The notes under the pieces: generated by a model
Told to the model about the DNA's origin: nothing
The model's input: only the letters and a program-made list of their open reading frames with translations
Database searches by the model: none
Assembly (NCBI GenBank): GCA_031274285.1
Contig: JAISQJ010000091.1
Location: forward strand, 1-64,000
Direction of reading: 5' to 3'
DNA: 64,000 nt
DNA from: Treponema sp.
Lineage (GTDB): Bacteria > Spirochaetota > Spirochaetia > Treponematales > Breznakiellaceae
Part shown: one piece after another, positions 1-8,490 of the stretch
How positions within the stretch are numbered: the first letter of the stretch is position 1
How the letters are laid out: the number at the start of each line of letters is the position of its first letter
Made by a program: the position numbers and the translations under genes

Positions 1-404
1 CCCTCCGGCGGCTGTTTCAGCATCTGCCGGGCCGCAAGCTGGGTAAGGAACATCGTAGATTTTGTGTTGATGTTTATAACACGGTCAAAACTTTCTTCGG
101 TCATCTCCAAAAGATCGGCGCGGTTTTCGGGGGCCGCCCCCGCGTTGTTTACCAGCACATGGATGCCGCCGAATCGCTTGAGGGCCCCGGCAATGATGCT
201 TTCCCTGCCGGAATCAAGGCTCACATCGGCCCGCACGTAGAGAACTCCGGGGCCGCACGCTTCCAGGCGCCGCAGATTGTCGGCGCAGTCCTCCCGGTCC
301 CGCTGTCCCGCGATAACCGTGTTGAATCCGTCCCGGGCCAGGGCCAGGGCAATGGCGAAACCGATGCCCCGGGACCCGCCGGTGATAATGGCTGTTTTAG
401 TCAT
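1..404 (-). CDS. SDR-family NAD(P)-dependent oxidoreductase, C-terminus outside window
   Basis: This is the N-terminal 134 residues of a short-chain dehydrogenase/reductase; the gene runs off the left edge. The reverse strand from 404 reads MTKTAIITGGSRGIGFAIAL, which contains the TGxxxGIG dinucleotide-binding motif, and further on LVNNAGAAPENR, the NNAG motif of classical SDRs. The catalytic YxxxK lies beyond the window. The ATG at 404-402 overlaps the TGA of the upstream Gfo/Idh gene (403-401) as ATGA, so the two are translationally coupled. The pairing with a sugar dehydrogenase and the nearby hemicellulose genes suggests a sugar or sugar-acid dehydrogenase or reductase, but the substrate cannot be read from the sequence. 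Confidence 0.9.
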   Translation of the reverse strand, partial: MTKTAIITGGSRGIGFAIALALARDGFNTVIAGQRDREDCADNLRRLEACGPGVLYVRADVSLDSGRESIIAGALKRFGGIHVLVNNAGAAPENRADLLEMTEESFDRVININTKSTMFLTQLAARQMLKQPPE

Positions 405-1558
405 CCCGGTATTTCCGACGGCATTTCCGGCAGGGTATAATGCTCATAGGCTTCCCGGAAGGCCTCCCCCAGACCCCGGGCGCAGAGGAATTCCTCCCCG
501 TCTTCCTTAAAAAATTCCAGCCGGTCTTCTGTCACCGGAATTATGGGGAATTCCTGGGTCTTGATCACACAGTCCAGGTGGGACCGGGCCGTTTTTAAGG
601 TGCAGGAAGGCCGGGGGCCCCCCCGCAGGGCTTCTACGCAGTCAAAGAGTTTCTGCATCTGGGATTCTTTCCGTTCAATATCGTTATAGTCCTTGACCCG
701 CCCGTCGTTGAAAAATACGCTTATCCTTTCGTCCCCGCCGTAGACCGCCCGGGCCTTTTCAAATTGAAATTCCCCCATAGGGCCGGTGCCGGCCCGGACG
801 CAATGGGCGGTATAAAAATAGACTTCCGTCCCGCCGGGGCTCAGGATTTTTATCGCCGCGGCGTCGAAATTTTCTATCTCTTTCCGGGCCTTCCAGAGCC
901 TTGCCTCCAGGGAACCTAAGTCCGCGGCGCTGTCCAATTCCTCTCCCAGGAAAAAAAGCATAAGCTGGATTTCGTGGCCGCAGGCGTTCTGCAAAGGGCT
1001 GTCCAGAATCCGTTCCCCGGCGAAGGAGATGTTCCCCGCCCAGGCATTGCGGGCGTAGTAATCCTTGCCCCGCCGGGGAAGGTTGAGCAGCTTGAATTTT
1101 AGGGGCTTCCCGAAGAGTCCCGCCATAATATCTTTTTTGAAGGCCAGAAAATCCCGGTTAAAGCAGCGCTGGTATCCCACCGCCACGAAAAGCCCGGTCT
1201 CCCGCTCCTTTTGTTGAAGCTCGTCGAGCTGCCGCTTGTCCGCGCAGACGGGTTTTTCGCAAAGCACCGCGCTGCCGTTTTCCAGGGCCTCCAGGGTATA
1301 GCGGTAGTGGGTATGGATGGGGGAGCTGACAATGGTAAGGAGCCCGGCCGCCCTGTTCGCCTTGAAAAAATCCGAAGGATTTTCATATATCGGGATACCC
1401 CGTTCCCGCAGGCTCCGGTAATGGGGGGAGGCCTGGGCATCGGGAGAGGCCAGGCCGGCAAGATTCCAGGGCCGGTTTTCCGGGTCCGCCAGCAGGGTAT
1501 CCAGGTAGGTCTTTCCGTAACCCCCCGAGCCGATGAGAAAAACCGGGACCTTGTCCAT
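401..1558 (-). CDS. Gfo/Idh/MocA-family oxidoreductase
   Basis: This is a predicted cytosolic NAD(P)-dependent dehydrogenase of 385 residues, a usual length for the family. The N-terminus carries the Rossmann glycine motif (VFLIGSGGYGKT), and EKP at about residues 101-103 is the family hallmark in which Lys contacts the cofactor and substrate. The start chosen is MDKVPVF at 1558 because AGGAGG lies a few bases upstream; an in-frame ATG ten codons earlier has no such site. The 3' end overlaps the SDR start by 4 bp. It is transcribed away from the oligosaccharide ABC importer, so it may share the regulatory region at 1600-1760. The substrate is unknown; a sugar or uronic acid derivative is inferred from context. 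Confidence 0.88.
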   Translation of the reverse strand: MDKVPVFLIGSGGYGKTYLDTLLADPENRPWNLAGLASPDAQASPHYRSLRERGIPIYENPSDFFKANRAAGLLTIVSSPIHTHYRYTLEALENGSAVLCEKPVCADKRQLDELQQKERETGLFVAVGYQRCFNRDFLAFKKDIMAGLFGKPLKFKLLNLPRRGKDYYARNAWAGNISFAGERILDSPLQNACGHEIQLMLFFLGEELDSAADLGSLEARLWKARKEIENFDAAAIKILSPGGTEVYFYTAHCVRAGTGPMGEFQFEKARAVYGGDERISVFFNDGRVKDYNDIERKESQMQKLFDCVEALRGGPRPSCTLKTARSHLDCVIKTQEFPIIPVTEDRLEFFKEDGEEFLCARGLGEAFREAYEHYTLPEMPSEIPG

Positions 1559-1655
1559 GTAGTGCCTCCTGTCCGCGCTCCCCGGCATTTTCGGGAGGGA
1601 AATGTATAACAGACAGAATATATAGCATAGTAAAAATAGCCGGCCCCGGTCAATA

Positions 1656-1686
1656 AGGGAAATTACCTATCAGGGAAATTACCTAT
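1656..1686 (+). promoter_or_regulatory. Tandem 15-nt direct repeat, candidate AraC-type activator site
   Basis: Two identical copies of AGGGAAATTACCTAT lie at 1656-1670 and 1672-1686, a period of 16 bp. The second copy touches the candidate -35 element at 1686. Direct repeats abutting a -35 are the classical arrangement for activation by AraC-family proteins, and one such regulator is encoded at 7693-8490. The regulator-site link is inferred. Confidence 0.6.
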
Positions 1687-1713
1687 TGCCTAATCCCCCG
1701 GATGGTGTACACT
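1686..1713 (+). promoter_or_regulatory. Candidate sigma-70 promoter of the oligosaccharide importer operon
   Basis: TTGCCT (1686-1691) and TACACT (1708-1713) are separated by 16 bp. The -35 is poor and lies directly at the tandem repeats, as expected for an activator-dependent promoter. The first gene starts 51 bp downstream at 1764. Confidence 0.45.
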
Positions 1714-1763
1714 GGCATTTGACACAGCATTTCAGCCCATCGTTTACGCAAGGGGGAAAGGTC

Positions 1764-2702
1764 ATGGCAAAACCCGTCAAAACTACGAAGCTGGGGAGTA
1801 ACGGAGGCCTAACGTATTTCAAGAGGACCTGGATACTCTACCTGATGCTGCTGATCCCCATGCTTTTCTTTTTGATCTTCCGCTACGTGCCCATGACGAA
1901 TATCGTCATTGCCTTTAAGGACTACAACCTGTTCCGGGGGGTTTGGGACTCCCCCTGGGTGGGGGGCAAGTGGTTTGCCCAGGCCTTTGCTTCCCGGGAT
2001 TTCGGCAACGCGTTACGGAACACCCTGGTCCTCAACCTGCTGGACCTGGTGGTGGGCTTTCCCGCCCCCATCATCCTGGCTATTTTATTAAACGAACTCA
2101 CCTGGCGGACCTACAAGAAATTCACCCAAACCGTGGTGTACCTGCCCCACTTCCTCTCCTGGATCATCATCAGCGGCATCGCGGCCCAGTTGTTTGCCCC
2201 CTCCAGCGGGGTGATCAATATTATGCTGGGCAGGTTGGGCATAGGCCCCATCGATTTTCTGATGAACAATTCCCTGTGGATCGGCACCTACGTGGGCCTG
2301 GGGGTCTGGAAGGAAATGGGCTGGGGCACCATCATCTACCTGGCGGCCATTACCAGCATAAACCCGGAGATCTACGAGGCCGCGGAGGTGGACGGCGCGG
2401 GCCGTTGGGGTAAGATATGGCATGTCACCCTGCCGGGCCTGCGGCCTACCATCGTGGTGCTCCTGATCATGAACCTGGGGCGGATCCTGGGCAGCGAGTT
2501 TGACCGGCCCTACACCCTGGCCAATCCCCGGGTCATGCAGGTGGCGGACGTGATTAGTACCATGGTGTACCGGGTGGGCATCCGCTCCCAGCAATTCTCG
2601 TATACCGCGGCCATCGGGCTTTTCCAGTCGGCGGTCTGTGTTATTTTCCTGCTGGCCGCCAACGCGATGGCGAAAAAAATCGGCGAGCGGGGAATCTGGT
2701 AA
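1764..2702 (+). CDS. ABC transporter permease, LplB-like (oligosaccharide importer)
   Basis: This inner-membrane permease has 312 residues and about six hydrophobic segments. The MalF-type cytoplasmic EAA loop is visible near the C-terminal third (EAAEVDGAGRWGKIWHVTLP), where the ATPase docks. The start is MAKPVKTT at 1764, preceded by AAGGGGGAAAGG; in-frame codons further upstream lack a ribosome site. It is followed after 10 bp by the partner permease and then by binding proteins of the 520-530-residue LipO/YtcQ type, so it belongs to the LplABC/YtcP-type carbohydrate importers. No ATPase is encoded nearby; such systems commonly share an MsmX-type ATPase located elsewhere. Confidence 0.93.
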   Translation: MAKPVKTTKLGSNGGLTYFKRTWILYLMLLIPMLFFLIFRYVPMTNIVIAFKDYNLFRGVWDSPWVGGKWFAQAFASRDFGNALRNTLVLNLLDLVVGFPAPIILAILLNELTWRTYKKFTQTVVYLPHFLSWIIISGIAAQLFAPSSGVINIMLGRLGIGPIDFLMNNSLWIGTYVGLGVWKEMGWGTIIYLAAITSINPEIYEAAEVDGAGRWGKIWHVTLPGLRPTIVVLLIMNLGRILGSEFDRPYTLANPRVMQVADVISTMVYRVGIRSQQFSYTAAIGLFQSAVCVIFLLAANAMAKKIGERGIW

Positions 2703-2712
2703 GGGGGACAGG

Positions 2713-3588
2713 ATGGTATCTTCACGATCAAAGAAAACCGGCGACCTGATTATCGGCTTTATCTGTCTGGCGGTGGTGCTTATCTGCCTCTTTCCCATGC
2801 TGAATCTGCTGGCCCGGTCATTGAGCGATCCCATGGCCATTGTAAACCGGCGGGTGTCCCTTTGGCCCGTGGATCCGACCCTGGATTCTTACCGCTATGT
2901 GTTTCTGGATTCCTCGTTTTCCCGTTCCATGCTATGGACCGCCATATTAACGGTGATCTGCACCCTGGTTTCCCTGACCGTCACCGTACTTTGTGCCTTT
3001 CCCCTGACCTACGCTTCCCTCAAGGGCAAGGGCCTCATCAATACCCTCATCATATTCACCATGTATTTTAGCGCCGGGACGATCCCCAACTATGTTTTGA
3101 TAAAGAGCCTGGGGCTCCTGAACAATCCCCTGGTGCTGATTCTGCCCAACTGTCTTTCGGTCTTTAACATGATCATCCTGCGGAGTTTTTTCTACGGCGT
3201 GCCGGAGTCGCTGCGGGAATCCGCGGAACTGGACGGGGCCAATCCTTTTACCGTTTTGGTGCGGATCTACCTGCCCCTTTCCACCGCGGTGCTGGCTACC
3301 CTGGCCCTGTTTTACGCGGTGGGCCGCTGGAACGGTTTCTCCGACGCCCTGCTCTACCTTACCAGGGCCGATTTCCACCCCATCCAGCTTAAGCTCTACA
3401 ACATCATCAATAACCTTTCGTCCATCGAGATAGCCACCCAGGAGGGTATAGCCGGGGGCATTCCCGCGGCCAGCGACGGCATGAAGGCCGCGGCGGTTAT
3501 GTTCGCCACGGTCCCCATCCTGCTGGTGTACCCCTGGCTGCAGCGTTACTTTATCGCCGGGGTCACCATCGGCGCGGTTAAAGGCTAA
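2713..3588 (+). CDS. ABC transporter permease, LplC/YtcP-like (oligosaccharide importer)
   Basis: This is the second inner-membrane permease of the importer, 291 residues, MalG-like, with about six transmembrane segments. The EAA loop reads ESAELDGANPFTVLVRIYLP, around residues 173-192. The start MVSSRSKK at 2713 follows AAGGGGGACAGG within the 10-bp gap after the first permease. It ends with the short hydrophilic tail (AGVTIGAVKG) typical of YtcP relatives. It forms a heterodimer with the preceding gene product. A stem-loop at 3595-3615 separates it from the first binding-protein gene. Confidence 0.93.
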   Translation: MVSSRSKKTGDLIIGFICLAVVLICLFPMLNLLARSLSDPMAIVNRRVSLWPVDPTLDSYRYVFLDSSFSRSMLWTAILTVICTLVSLTVTVLCAFPLTYASLKGKGLINTLIIFTMYFSAGTIPNYVLIKSLGLLNNPLVLILPNCLSVFNMIILRSFFYGVPESLRESAELDGANPFTVLVRIYLPLSTAVLATLALFYAVGRWNGFSDALLYLTRADFHPIQLKLYNIINNLSSIEIATQEGIAGGIPAASDGMKAAAVMFATVPILLVYPWLQRYFIAGVTIGAVKG

Positions 3589-3594
3589 AAGCTT

Positions 3595-3615
3595 CATAGG
3601 CCTACTGGGCCTATG
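3595..3615 (+). terminator. Intercistronic stem-loop upstream of binding-protein gene 1
   Basis: CATAGGCC (3595-3602) and GGCCTATG (3608-3615) form a perfect 8-bp stem with a 5-nt loop, followed by an AT-rich TTAATTTTTATTT run just before the AGGAGGGAG ribosome site. It may be a partial terminator or an mRNA-end stabiliser that sets the permease to binding-protein ratio. Confidence 0.5.
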
Positions 3616-3642
3616 TTAATTTTTATTTCCAGGAGGGAGAGT

Positions 3643-5223
3643 ATGAGAAAACTCACTGTAACCTTACTGTTCCTGTTTTCGGCGCTTATGGTATTTGCCG
3701 CCGGGCGGGGGCAGTCTTCCGGCGCATCCGGCGCCACGGCCGGCCCCGTTGCCATCACCGTGGAGATCTTCGACCGGGGTACCGACGGCGGCAAGACCGA
3801 TCCGGCCAACAACGAATGGACCCGGTGGATCAAGGCAAAGGTGCTGAAGGATGAAAACATCGACGTAACCTTTGTGGCGGTAAACCGCTGGACCGAGGAA
3901 GGGGACATGGTCAACCGGATGGCCGCCGGCGACGCGCCGGACCTCGCCTACACCTACAGCATGGACAATGTGCGGAGCTGGGGCATGCAGGGCGGGGTCT
4001 ATGACCTGACCCCCTATGTAGACACCTACCTCAAGGATATGAAGGAGCTGATGGGGGAGGATCCCCAGGTCCCCGGCGATAACCTCGTCTGGCACACCCA
4101 GGATCCCGATACCGGGGCCCTCTACGGCATTTCCAACAAATACATCTACACTGCCTCCCACAACACCTTTATCCGCAAGGACTGGCTGGACAAGCTGGGC
4201 CTCCCCGTCCCCAAGACCACCCAGGAATTCTATGAAACCATGGTGGCTTTCAAAAACAATGCGGCCAAACTGGGAGTAAACAGGGTGATACCCTACCTCA
4301 CCACCACCGACATCCGCTGGCAGGTCTACAACATCTTCCTGTCCTTTATGTCCCCCGATCTTTCCCCCAGGGAACGCTGGATAAACACAGTGGCCGAACG
4401 GCAGCTTACCATCCCCGGCGTCAAGGAGGCCCTGCGCTGGCTCAATAGGATGTATCTGGAAGGACTCATCGATCCGGATTTCCCGCTCTACGGCAGCGGC
4501 AGCACCACCCCCGACAACGTGATGAAAAGCGGCATTGTGGGCGCCTTCCAGCATAACTGGGATTACCCCTACCGGCAGAACACCATGATCCAGACCGATC
4601 TGGAAAAGAACATCCCCGGCGCCAAGTACATCCCCATCGATCCCTTTACCCGTTCCGACGGCATTACGCCCAAGCGGGGTTCCTCGGCCGCGGGAGGGCT
4701 TATCCTCTTTGTGCCCAAGTCCAGCAAAAACCCCGAGGCCGCGCTCCGTTACGCCAACTGGCTGTGCCGGCCGGAAAACTACAATTTCCTGCAATTCGGG
4801 AACGAGGGGGTGAACCACACCCTGGTCAACGGCATTAAGGTACCCCTGGCGGCCACCGGCCCCTGGATTCAGAATTCCGGCGGCAACATCGACTACACCA
4901 TGAGTATCAACGGCTACGTGGTACCGGATGAACATTTCGGCCAGGTCCTTTCCGGCAGCTACCCCGGCATTCCCCCGGAAGAAGTTACCGCCGCCTACCG
5001 CATGTCTTCGCTCTACGCCGTACCGGAGCCCTATGTAAAGACCGCCATTACGTCGCTGGCCCCTATCCGGCAGGTTATTGTTGATAAGGACCAGGCCCTG
5101 TGCGTCAATCTTATCTGCGCCAGGCAGGGCGAGTTTGACCGGATTTGGAACGAAGGTATAAAAGACTGGCTTGATTCCGGCGCTCAAACCGTTATCGACG
5201 AACAGCGGGCCAAGTACCGGTAA
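3643..5223 (+). CDS. Extracellular solute-binding protein of oligosaccharide ABC importer, copy 1
   Basis: This is the periplasmic substrate receptor of the importer, 526 residues, the size of LipO/YtcQ-type family 1 binding proteins. MRKLTVTLLFLFSALMVFAA is a signal peptide, and there is no lipobox cysteine, so a soluble or uncleaved-anchor form is expected rather than a classical lipoprotein. The start at 3643 follows AGGAGGGAG. It shares with copies 2 and 3 the segments FDRGTDGGKTDP, FIRKDWLDKLGLP and QNIDYTMS-like, but is clearly the most diverged of the three. It lies in the same operon as the permeases and probably binds a xylan- or galactoside-derived oligosaccharide, judging from the glycosidases downstream. 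Confidence 0.9.
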   Translation: MRKLTVTLLFLFSALMVFAAGRGQSSGASGATAGPVAITVEIFDRGTDGGKTDPANNEWTRWIKAKVLKDENIDVTFVAVNRWTEEGDMVNRMAAGDAPDLAYTYSMDNVRSWGMQGGVYDLTPYVDTYLKDMKELMGEDPQVPGDNLVWHTQDPDTGALYGISNKYIYTASHNTFIRKDWLDKLGLPVPKTTQEFYETMVAFKNNAAKLGVNRVIPYLTTTDIRWQVYNIFLSFMSPDLSPRERWINTVAERQLTIPGVKEALRWLNRMYLEGLIDPDFPLYGSGSTTPDNVMKSGIVGAFQHNWDYPYRQNTMIQTDLEKNIPGAKYIPIDPFTRSDGITPKRGSSAAGGLILFVPKSSKNPEAALRYANWLCRPENYNFLQFGNEGVNHTLVNGIKVPLAATGPWIQNSGGNIDYTMSINGYVVPDEHFGQVLSGSYPGIPPEEVTAAYRMSSLYAVPEPYVKTAITSLAPIRQVIVDKDQALCVNLICARQGEFDRIWNEGIKDWLDSGAQTVIDEQRAKYR

Positions 5224-5245
5224 GCTGATTTTTACGAGTCGATCC

Positions 5246-5266
5246 GGGCTTATGGTAACATAGCCC
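5246..5266 (+). terminator. Intercistronic stem-loop upstream of binding-protein gene 2
   Basis: GGGCTTATG (5246-5254) pairs with CATAGCCC (5259-5266) around a GTAA loop with one bulged T, followed by ACAATTTTAATT and the AAGGAGGG ribosome site. It holds the same position as the stem-loop before copy 1. Confidence 0.4.
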
Positions 5267-5295
5267 TACAATTTTAATTCCCAAGGAGGGAAAAA

Positions 5296-6882
5296 ATGAG
5301 AAAGCTTGCCTTAGTTGTCATGCTTGTGTTTTCAGCGGCCATGGTTTTTTCAGGAGGGCGGGGGCAGTCCTCCGGTACGTCCGGCACATCGGGTCCGGCC
5401 AGGATCACCGTGGAGATCTTTGACCGGGGCACCGACGGCGGTAAAACCGATCCCACCAACAACCGGTGGACCGCGTGGATCAAGGAAAAACTGCTTAAAG
5501 ATGAGAACATCATCGTAGACTTTGTGCCCGTACCCCGGTTCGACGAGACCCAGGCCCTGATTAACCTGATGGCCTCCGGATCGCCCCCGGATGTGGCCTA
5601 CACCTACAGCCAGAGCGATATTACCAACTGGGGTGAGCAGGGCGGCATCTTTGACGTGGCCCCCTACCTTGATACCACCCTCAAGGACCTTAACGCGTTC
5701 CTGGGCCCGGACGAGGGGAATCCGGGGAAGGGCCTGATCGAGCGTGCCAGGAACAACACCACCGGCCAGCTCTTTTCCATGCCCGCCCGGCGTATGAACA
5801 CGGCCATGCGGAATGTCTTTATCCGCCAGGACTGGCTGGACAAACTGGGCCTCCCCCTGCCCAGGACCCGGCAGGAATACTACGACACCCTGGCTGCCTT
5901 TAAGGAGCGGGACCCCGGCGGGGTAGGCAGAGATCGTGTTATCCCCTTCACCATGAGTATCGATGTGCGCTGGCATGCGGGGAATATCCTGGACTCCTTT
6001 ATCGACGTCAACCTGAGCGACAAGGAACGGTGGATCAATGCCGCGGCGGAACGGAATTTCCTGCTCCCCGGCTACAAAGAGGGGGTCCGCTTCCTGAACC
6101 GGATGTACAATGCCGGCCTTATCGACCGGGATTTCCCCCTCTACAAAGACGATACGACCGTGAACAACCTGATCAAGAGCGGGGTGGTGGGGTCCTTCAG
6201 CCAGAACTGGGATCAGATTTACCGGGAAGGGGACGCCCTCCTTTCCGATTTACAGAAGAACGTGCCCGGCGCCATGCTGGTCCCCGTGGACTGTATGGAA
6301 AGCTCCGACGGCCTTACCCGCAAGGCGGCTTACGATGCGGCGGGGATTTTTTACTTCATTCCCAAGACCTGCAAGAACCCCGACGCGGCCATGCGCTATA
6401 TCAACTGGCTTGCCAAGTATGAAAACTACCACTTCATCCAGACCGGCCCCGAAGGGATTGTCCATAACATCGTTGACGGCGTTCTCAAGCTGAACCCCGC
6501 GGCCTCCGATGGCTGGATTCAGAACAGCGCCCAGAACATCGATTACACCCTGATGATGAACGGCCTGTTCCTGGAGACCAGGGAAAAGAGCATCCAGGCT
6601 ATTGCCGCGGGCTACCCCTGGCCCGTCGATATGGTGTCCAATGCCTACAACCTGGCCATGACCAACGCCCGGCCCGCCCTGGTGGTTATTACCAAGTCCC
6701 CCCTGACCGTGGAGGGCCCCATAAGGCAAACCCTGACTGACAAGGGGGAGGTCCTCTTTGTGGAATCCATCACCGCCCCGGCCAACCGGTTTGACGCGGT
6801 CTACGATGCGGGGCTTGTCGATTGGAAGGCCTCCGGCGCGGACGATGTGGTGGCGGAACGCCGGGCCAAGTATCCTGAGTAA
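5296..6882 (+). CDS. Extracellular solute-binding protein, copy 2
   Basis: This is a 528-residue paralogue of the preceding binding protein, starting MRKLALVVMLVFSAAMVFSGG, a signal peptide without a lipobox Cys. AAGGAGGG lies just before the start. It is very similar to copy 3 (8609-10192) over the whole length, for example IKEKLLKDENIIVDFVPVPR and DWLDKLGLPLPRTRQEYYD, and much less so to copy 1, so a recent duplication produced copies 2 and 3. The differences are spread through the protein, so substrate specificity may have changed. It ends AKYPE and is followed by a rho-independent terminator. Confidence 0.9.
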   Translation: MRKLALVVMLVFSAAMVFSGGRGQSSGTSGTSGPARITVEIFDRGTDGGKTDPTNNRWTAWIKEKLLKDENIIVDFVPVPRFDETQALINLMASGSPPDVAYTYSQSDITNWGEQGGIFDVAPYLDTTLKDLNAFLGPDEGNPGKGLIERARNNTTGQLFSMPARRMNTAMRNVFIRQDWLDKLGLPLPRTRQEYYDTLAAFKERDPGGVGRDRVIPFTMSIDVRWHAGNILDSFIDVNLSDKERWINAAAERNFLLPGYKEGVRFLNRMYNAGLIDRDFPLYKDDTTVNNLIKSGVVGSFSQNWDQIYREGDALLSDLQKNVPGAMLVPVDCMESSDGLTRKAAYDAAGIFYFIPKTCKNPDAAMRYINWLAKYENYHFIQTGPEGIVHNIVDGVLKLNPAASDGWIQNSAQNIDYTLMMNGLFLETREKSIQAIAAGYPWPVDMVSNAYNLAMTNARPALVVITKSPLTVEGPIRQTLTDKGEVLFVESITAPANRFDAVYDAGLVDWKASGADDVVAERRAKYPE

Positions 6883-6935
6883 GCCTTTGTTCATACGTTA
6901 GGCTGCTAGGGTCTAACGAAGTTTGCGGACAAGCG

Positions 6936-6968
6936 GGGATCGCGGGTAAGGCTGCGGTCCCTTTTTTT
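6936..6968 (+). terminator. Rho-independent terminator after importer operon
   Basis: GGGATCGC (6936-6943) pairs with GCGGTCCC (6954-6961, one G-U pair), followed by seven T (6962-6968). It closes the 1764-6882 operon. Confidence 0.8.
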
Positions 6969-6991
6969 AATTACCAGCCCACAAAAAAATA

Positions 6992-7020
6992 TTGACAGAT
7001 TATGTGTATACACTTATTCT
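6992..7020 (+). promoter_or_regulatory. Promoter of toxin-antitoxin module with internal palindrome
   Basis: TTGACA (6992-6997), a 17-bp spacer and TATTCT (7015-7020) form a good sigma-70 promoter. The spacer contains the perfect palindrome GTGTATACAC (7004-7013), a likely operator for autorepression by the antitoxin. Confidence 0.65.
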
Positions 7021-7040
7021 ATAAAGTAGGAGTATATAAC

Positions 7041-7265
7041 ATGAAGAATATAACGTTAGCAATAGATGAAGATATTTTAACCCTAGGCCGGGAATATGCA
7101 CAAAGGAATAATATTTCATTTAATAAACTTGTTAGGAATTTAATTACTGAAACAGTAAAACCATCATCAAAAAATTGGCTTAGTGAAACTATTAAATTGA
7201 TGAATCAATCTAACGGTTCTTCAAAAGGGGAAAAATGGACAAGGGAAGAATTGCATCGTGGCTAA
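7041..7265 (+). CDS. Antitoxin of VapBC-type module (small DNA-binding protein)
   Basis: This is a 74-residue protein directly upstream of a PIN-domain toxin. The N-terminus MKNITLAIDEDILTLGREYA followed by a polar turn and SFNKLVRNLI resembles a ribbon-helix-helix or MetJ/Arc-like fold used by VapB and related antitoxins; the C-terminal half would bind and mask the toxin. The start at 7041 follows TAGGAG. The stop overlaps the toxin's GTG start by 8 bp. The module is far more AT-rich than its neighbours, which suggests horizontal acquisition. Family assignment rests on size, the fold-like pattern and its partner. Confidence 0.75.
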   Translation: MKNITLAIDEDILTLGREYAQRNNISFNKLVRNLITETVKPSSKNWLSETIKLMNQSNGSSKGEKWTREELHRG

Positions 7266-7686
7266 AATATTTTTTGATACGAATATATTAGTATATACAC
7301 TTGACACAAATAATGCAGACAAACAAAAAATGGCTCAAAATATTCTTATAAAAATTAGTGAAAATGAAAGACCTGTTATTTCAACACAGGTGTTGCAAGA
7401 ATTTTATTATGCTTCTACAACAAAAATAAAAGCCGATAAAATTTTGGTGAAAAATATTCTACATAGCTTCACTAATATGGAAACAGTGCAAGTTAATATG
7501 AATATAATAGAACAGGGAATAGACATAAGTATTCTGTCACAAATATCATTTTGGGATGGATTAATAATAGCTGCCGCCGAATATGCCAGATGTTCAGTAA
7601 TATTGTCAGAAGATTTAAATGACGGGCAAATCATTAGAGGAATAGAAATAAAAAACCCATTCAAGATACAAAATTTCAGTTTTTAA
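7258..7686 (+). CDS. PIN-domain ribonuclease toxin (VapC-like)
   Basis: This is a 142-residue PIN-domain protein, a predicted Mg-dependent endoribonuclease. The N-terminal acidic motif is FFDTNILVYTLD (first Asp at residue 7); a second conserved acidic region appears as STQVLQEFY, and the C-terminal acidic cluster as ISFWDGLIIAAA and LSEDLNDG. These are the expected PIN active-site positions. It starts with GTG at 7258 inside the antitoxin gene and is translationally coupled. Codon use is AT-rich. It ends 6 bp before the convergent AraC gene. The RNA target cannot be inferred. Confidence 0.88.
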   Translation: MAKIFFDTNILVYTLDTNNADKQKMAQNILIKISENERPVISTQVLQEFYYASTTKIKADKILVKNILHSFTNMETVQVNMNIIEQGIDISILSQISFWDGLIIAAAEYARCSVILSEDLNDGQIIRGIEIKNPFKIQNFSF

Positions 7687-7692
7687 GATGCC

Positions 7693-8490
7693 CTACAGCC
7701 CCTTTTTGGGGATCGCCTTTGAAGGTGAAAAACCCATAAGAGCTTTGAACTGCTTGTAAAAATGGTAAATGTCGGAGAAACCGCAGTGTTCCGCCGCATC
7801 CTTCACGGAGTATTCCCCGCTTTTTAACATATTTTCCGCGTTTCTGATCCGGGTTTTAATGATGTATCGGTGCATGGAAAGCCCGGTCTTTGCCCGGAAG
7901 AGGGCGCCGCAGTATACCTCGTTAAGCCCCACCATGGCCGCCATTTTTTGTACCGTGATCTTTTCAAAGTAGTGGTTGGTAATATAATACATGATTTTTT
8001 TAATTCGGGGATCCTCCTGGGAAACCTTTATTTTGTACTCAATAAGTTCAAAGAGGCGGTGCAGGATTAAGAGGAGGAACCCCCGAGTCTTTATGGTATA
8101 GCCGGGCTGTTTGTCCAGCCAGGCAAAGTCCAGTTCCTGGAACAGGTGGATAATGTCCCCCTGCATTCCGATACGGCTTACCAGGGGGAAGGGCAGGGCC
8201 GCGGCCTTCCCCGCGCCGTCCTTGAGGGCGAAATCCACGGCAAAGCAGTGCATAAGCCGGTCGGGAAAGGTGATCCCCGCCCGTATGGAATTGGCGGGAA
8301 CGCAGAGTAGGTCTCCGGCCGAGAGTTCCCGGCTTATGCCGTTGATCGTATACCGGGCGCTGCCGGACAACAGATACGTAAGGTCATAGATGGGCAAAAA
8401 CTGCTCCGATATGCGCCAGTTTGGACCGCAGCGGCGGTGAATAAAGTAGTCAATTTCGGGAACCAGGTTATACTCAATCTGAAAGGGCAT
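7693..8490 (-). CDS. AraC-family transcriptional regulator
   Basis: This 265-residue regulator has an N-terminal cupin-like sugar-sensing domain (LTYLLSGSARYTINGISRELSAGDLLCVPAN) and a C-terminal pair of helix-turn-helix motifs (TVQKMAAMVGLNEVYCGALF, then VKDAAEHCGFSDIYHFYKQF), the hallmark of AraC/XylS proteins. The start at 8490 follows AAAGGAGGGG. It sits among the oligosaccharide-importer genes and probably controls them through the direct repeats at 1656-1686. It is transcribed divergently from binding-protein copy 3. Confidence 0.92.
   Translation of the reverse strand: MPFQIEYNLVPEIDYFIHRRCGPNWRISEQFLPIYDLTYLLSGSARYTINGISRELSAGDLLCVPANSIRAGITFPDRLMHCFAVDFALKDGAGKAAALPFPLVSRIGMQGDIIHLFQELDFAWLDKQPGYTIKTRGFLLLILHRLFELIEYKIKVSQEDPRIKKIMYYITNHYFEKITVQKMAAMVGLNEVYCGALFRAKTGLSMHRYIIKTRIRNAENMLKSGEYSVKDAAEHCGFSDIYHFYKQFKALMGFSPSKAIPKKGL

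Noticed and set aside
3664-5187. Long open minus-strand frame of about 500 codons antisense to binding-protein copy 1
   Set aside because: It mirrors a well-supported gene in GC-rich DNA, has no domain-like motifs, and is rich in Gly, His and Val as expected for an antisense shadow.
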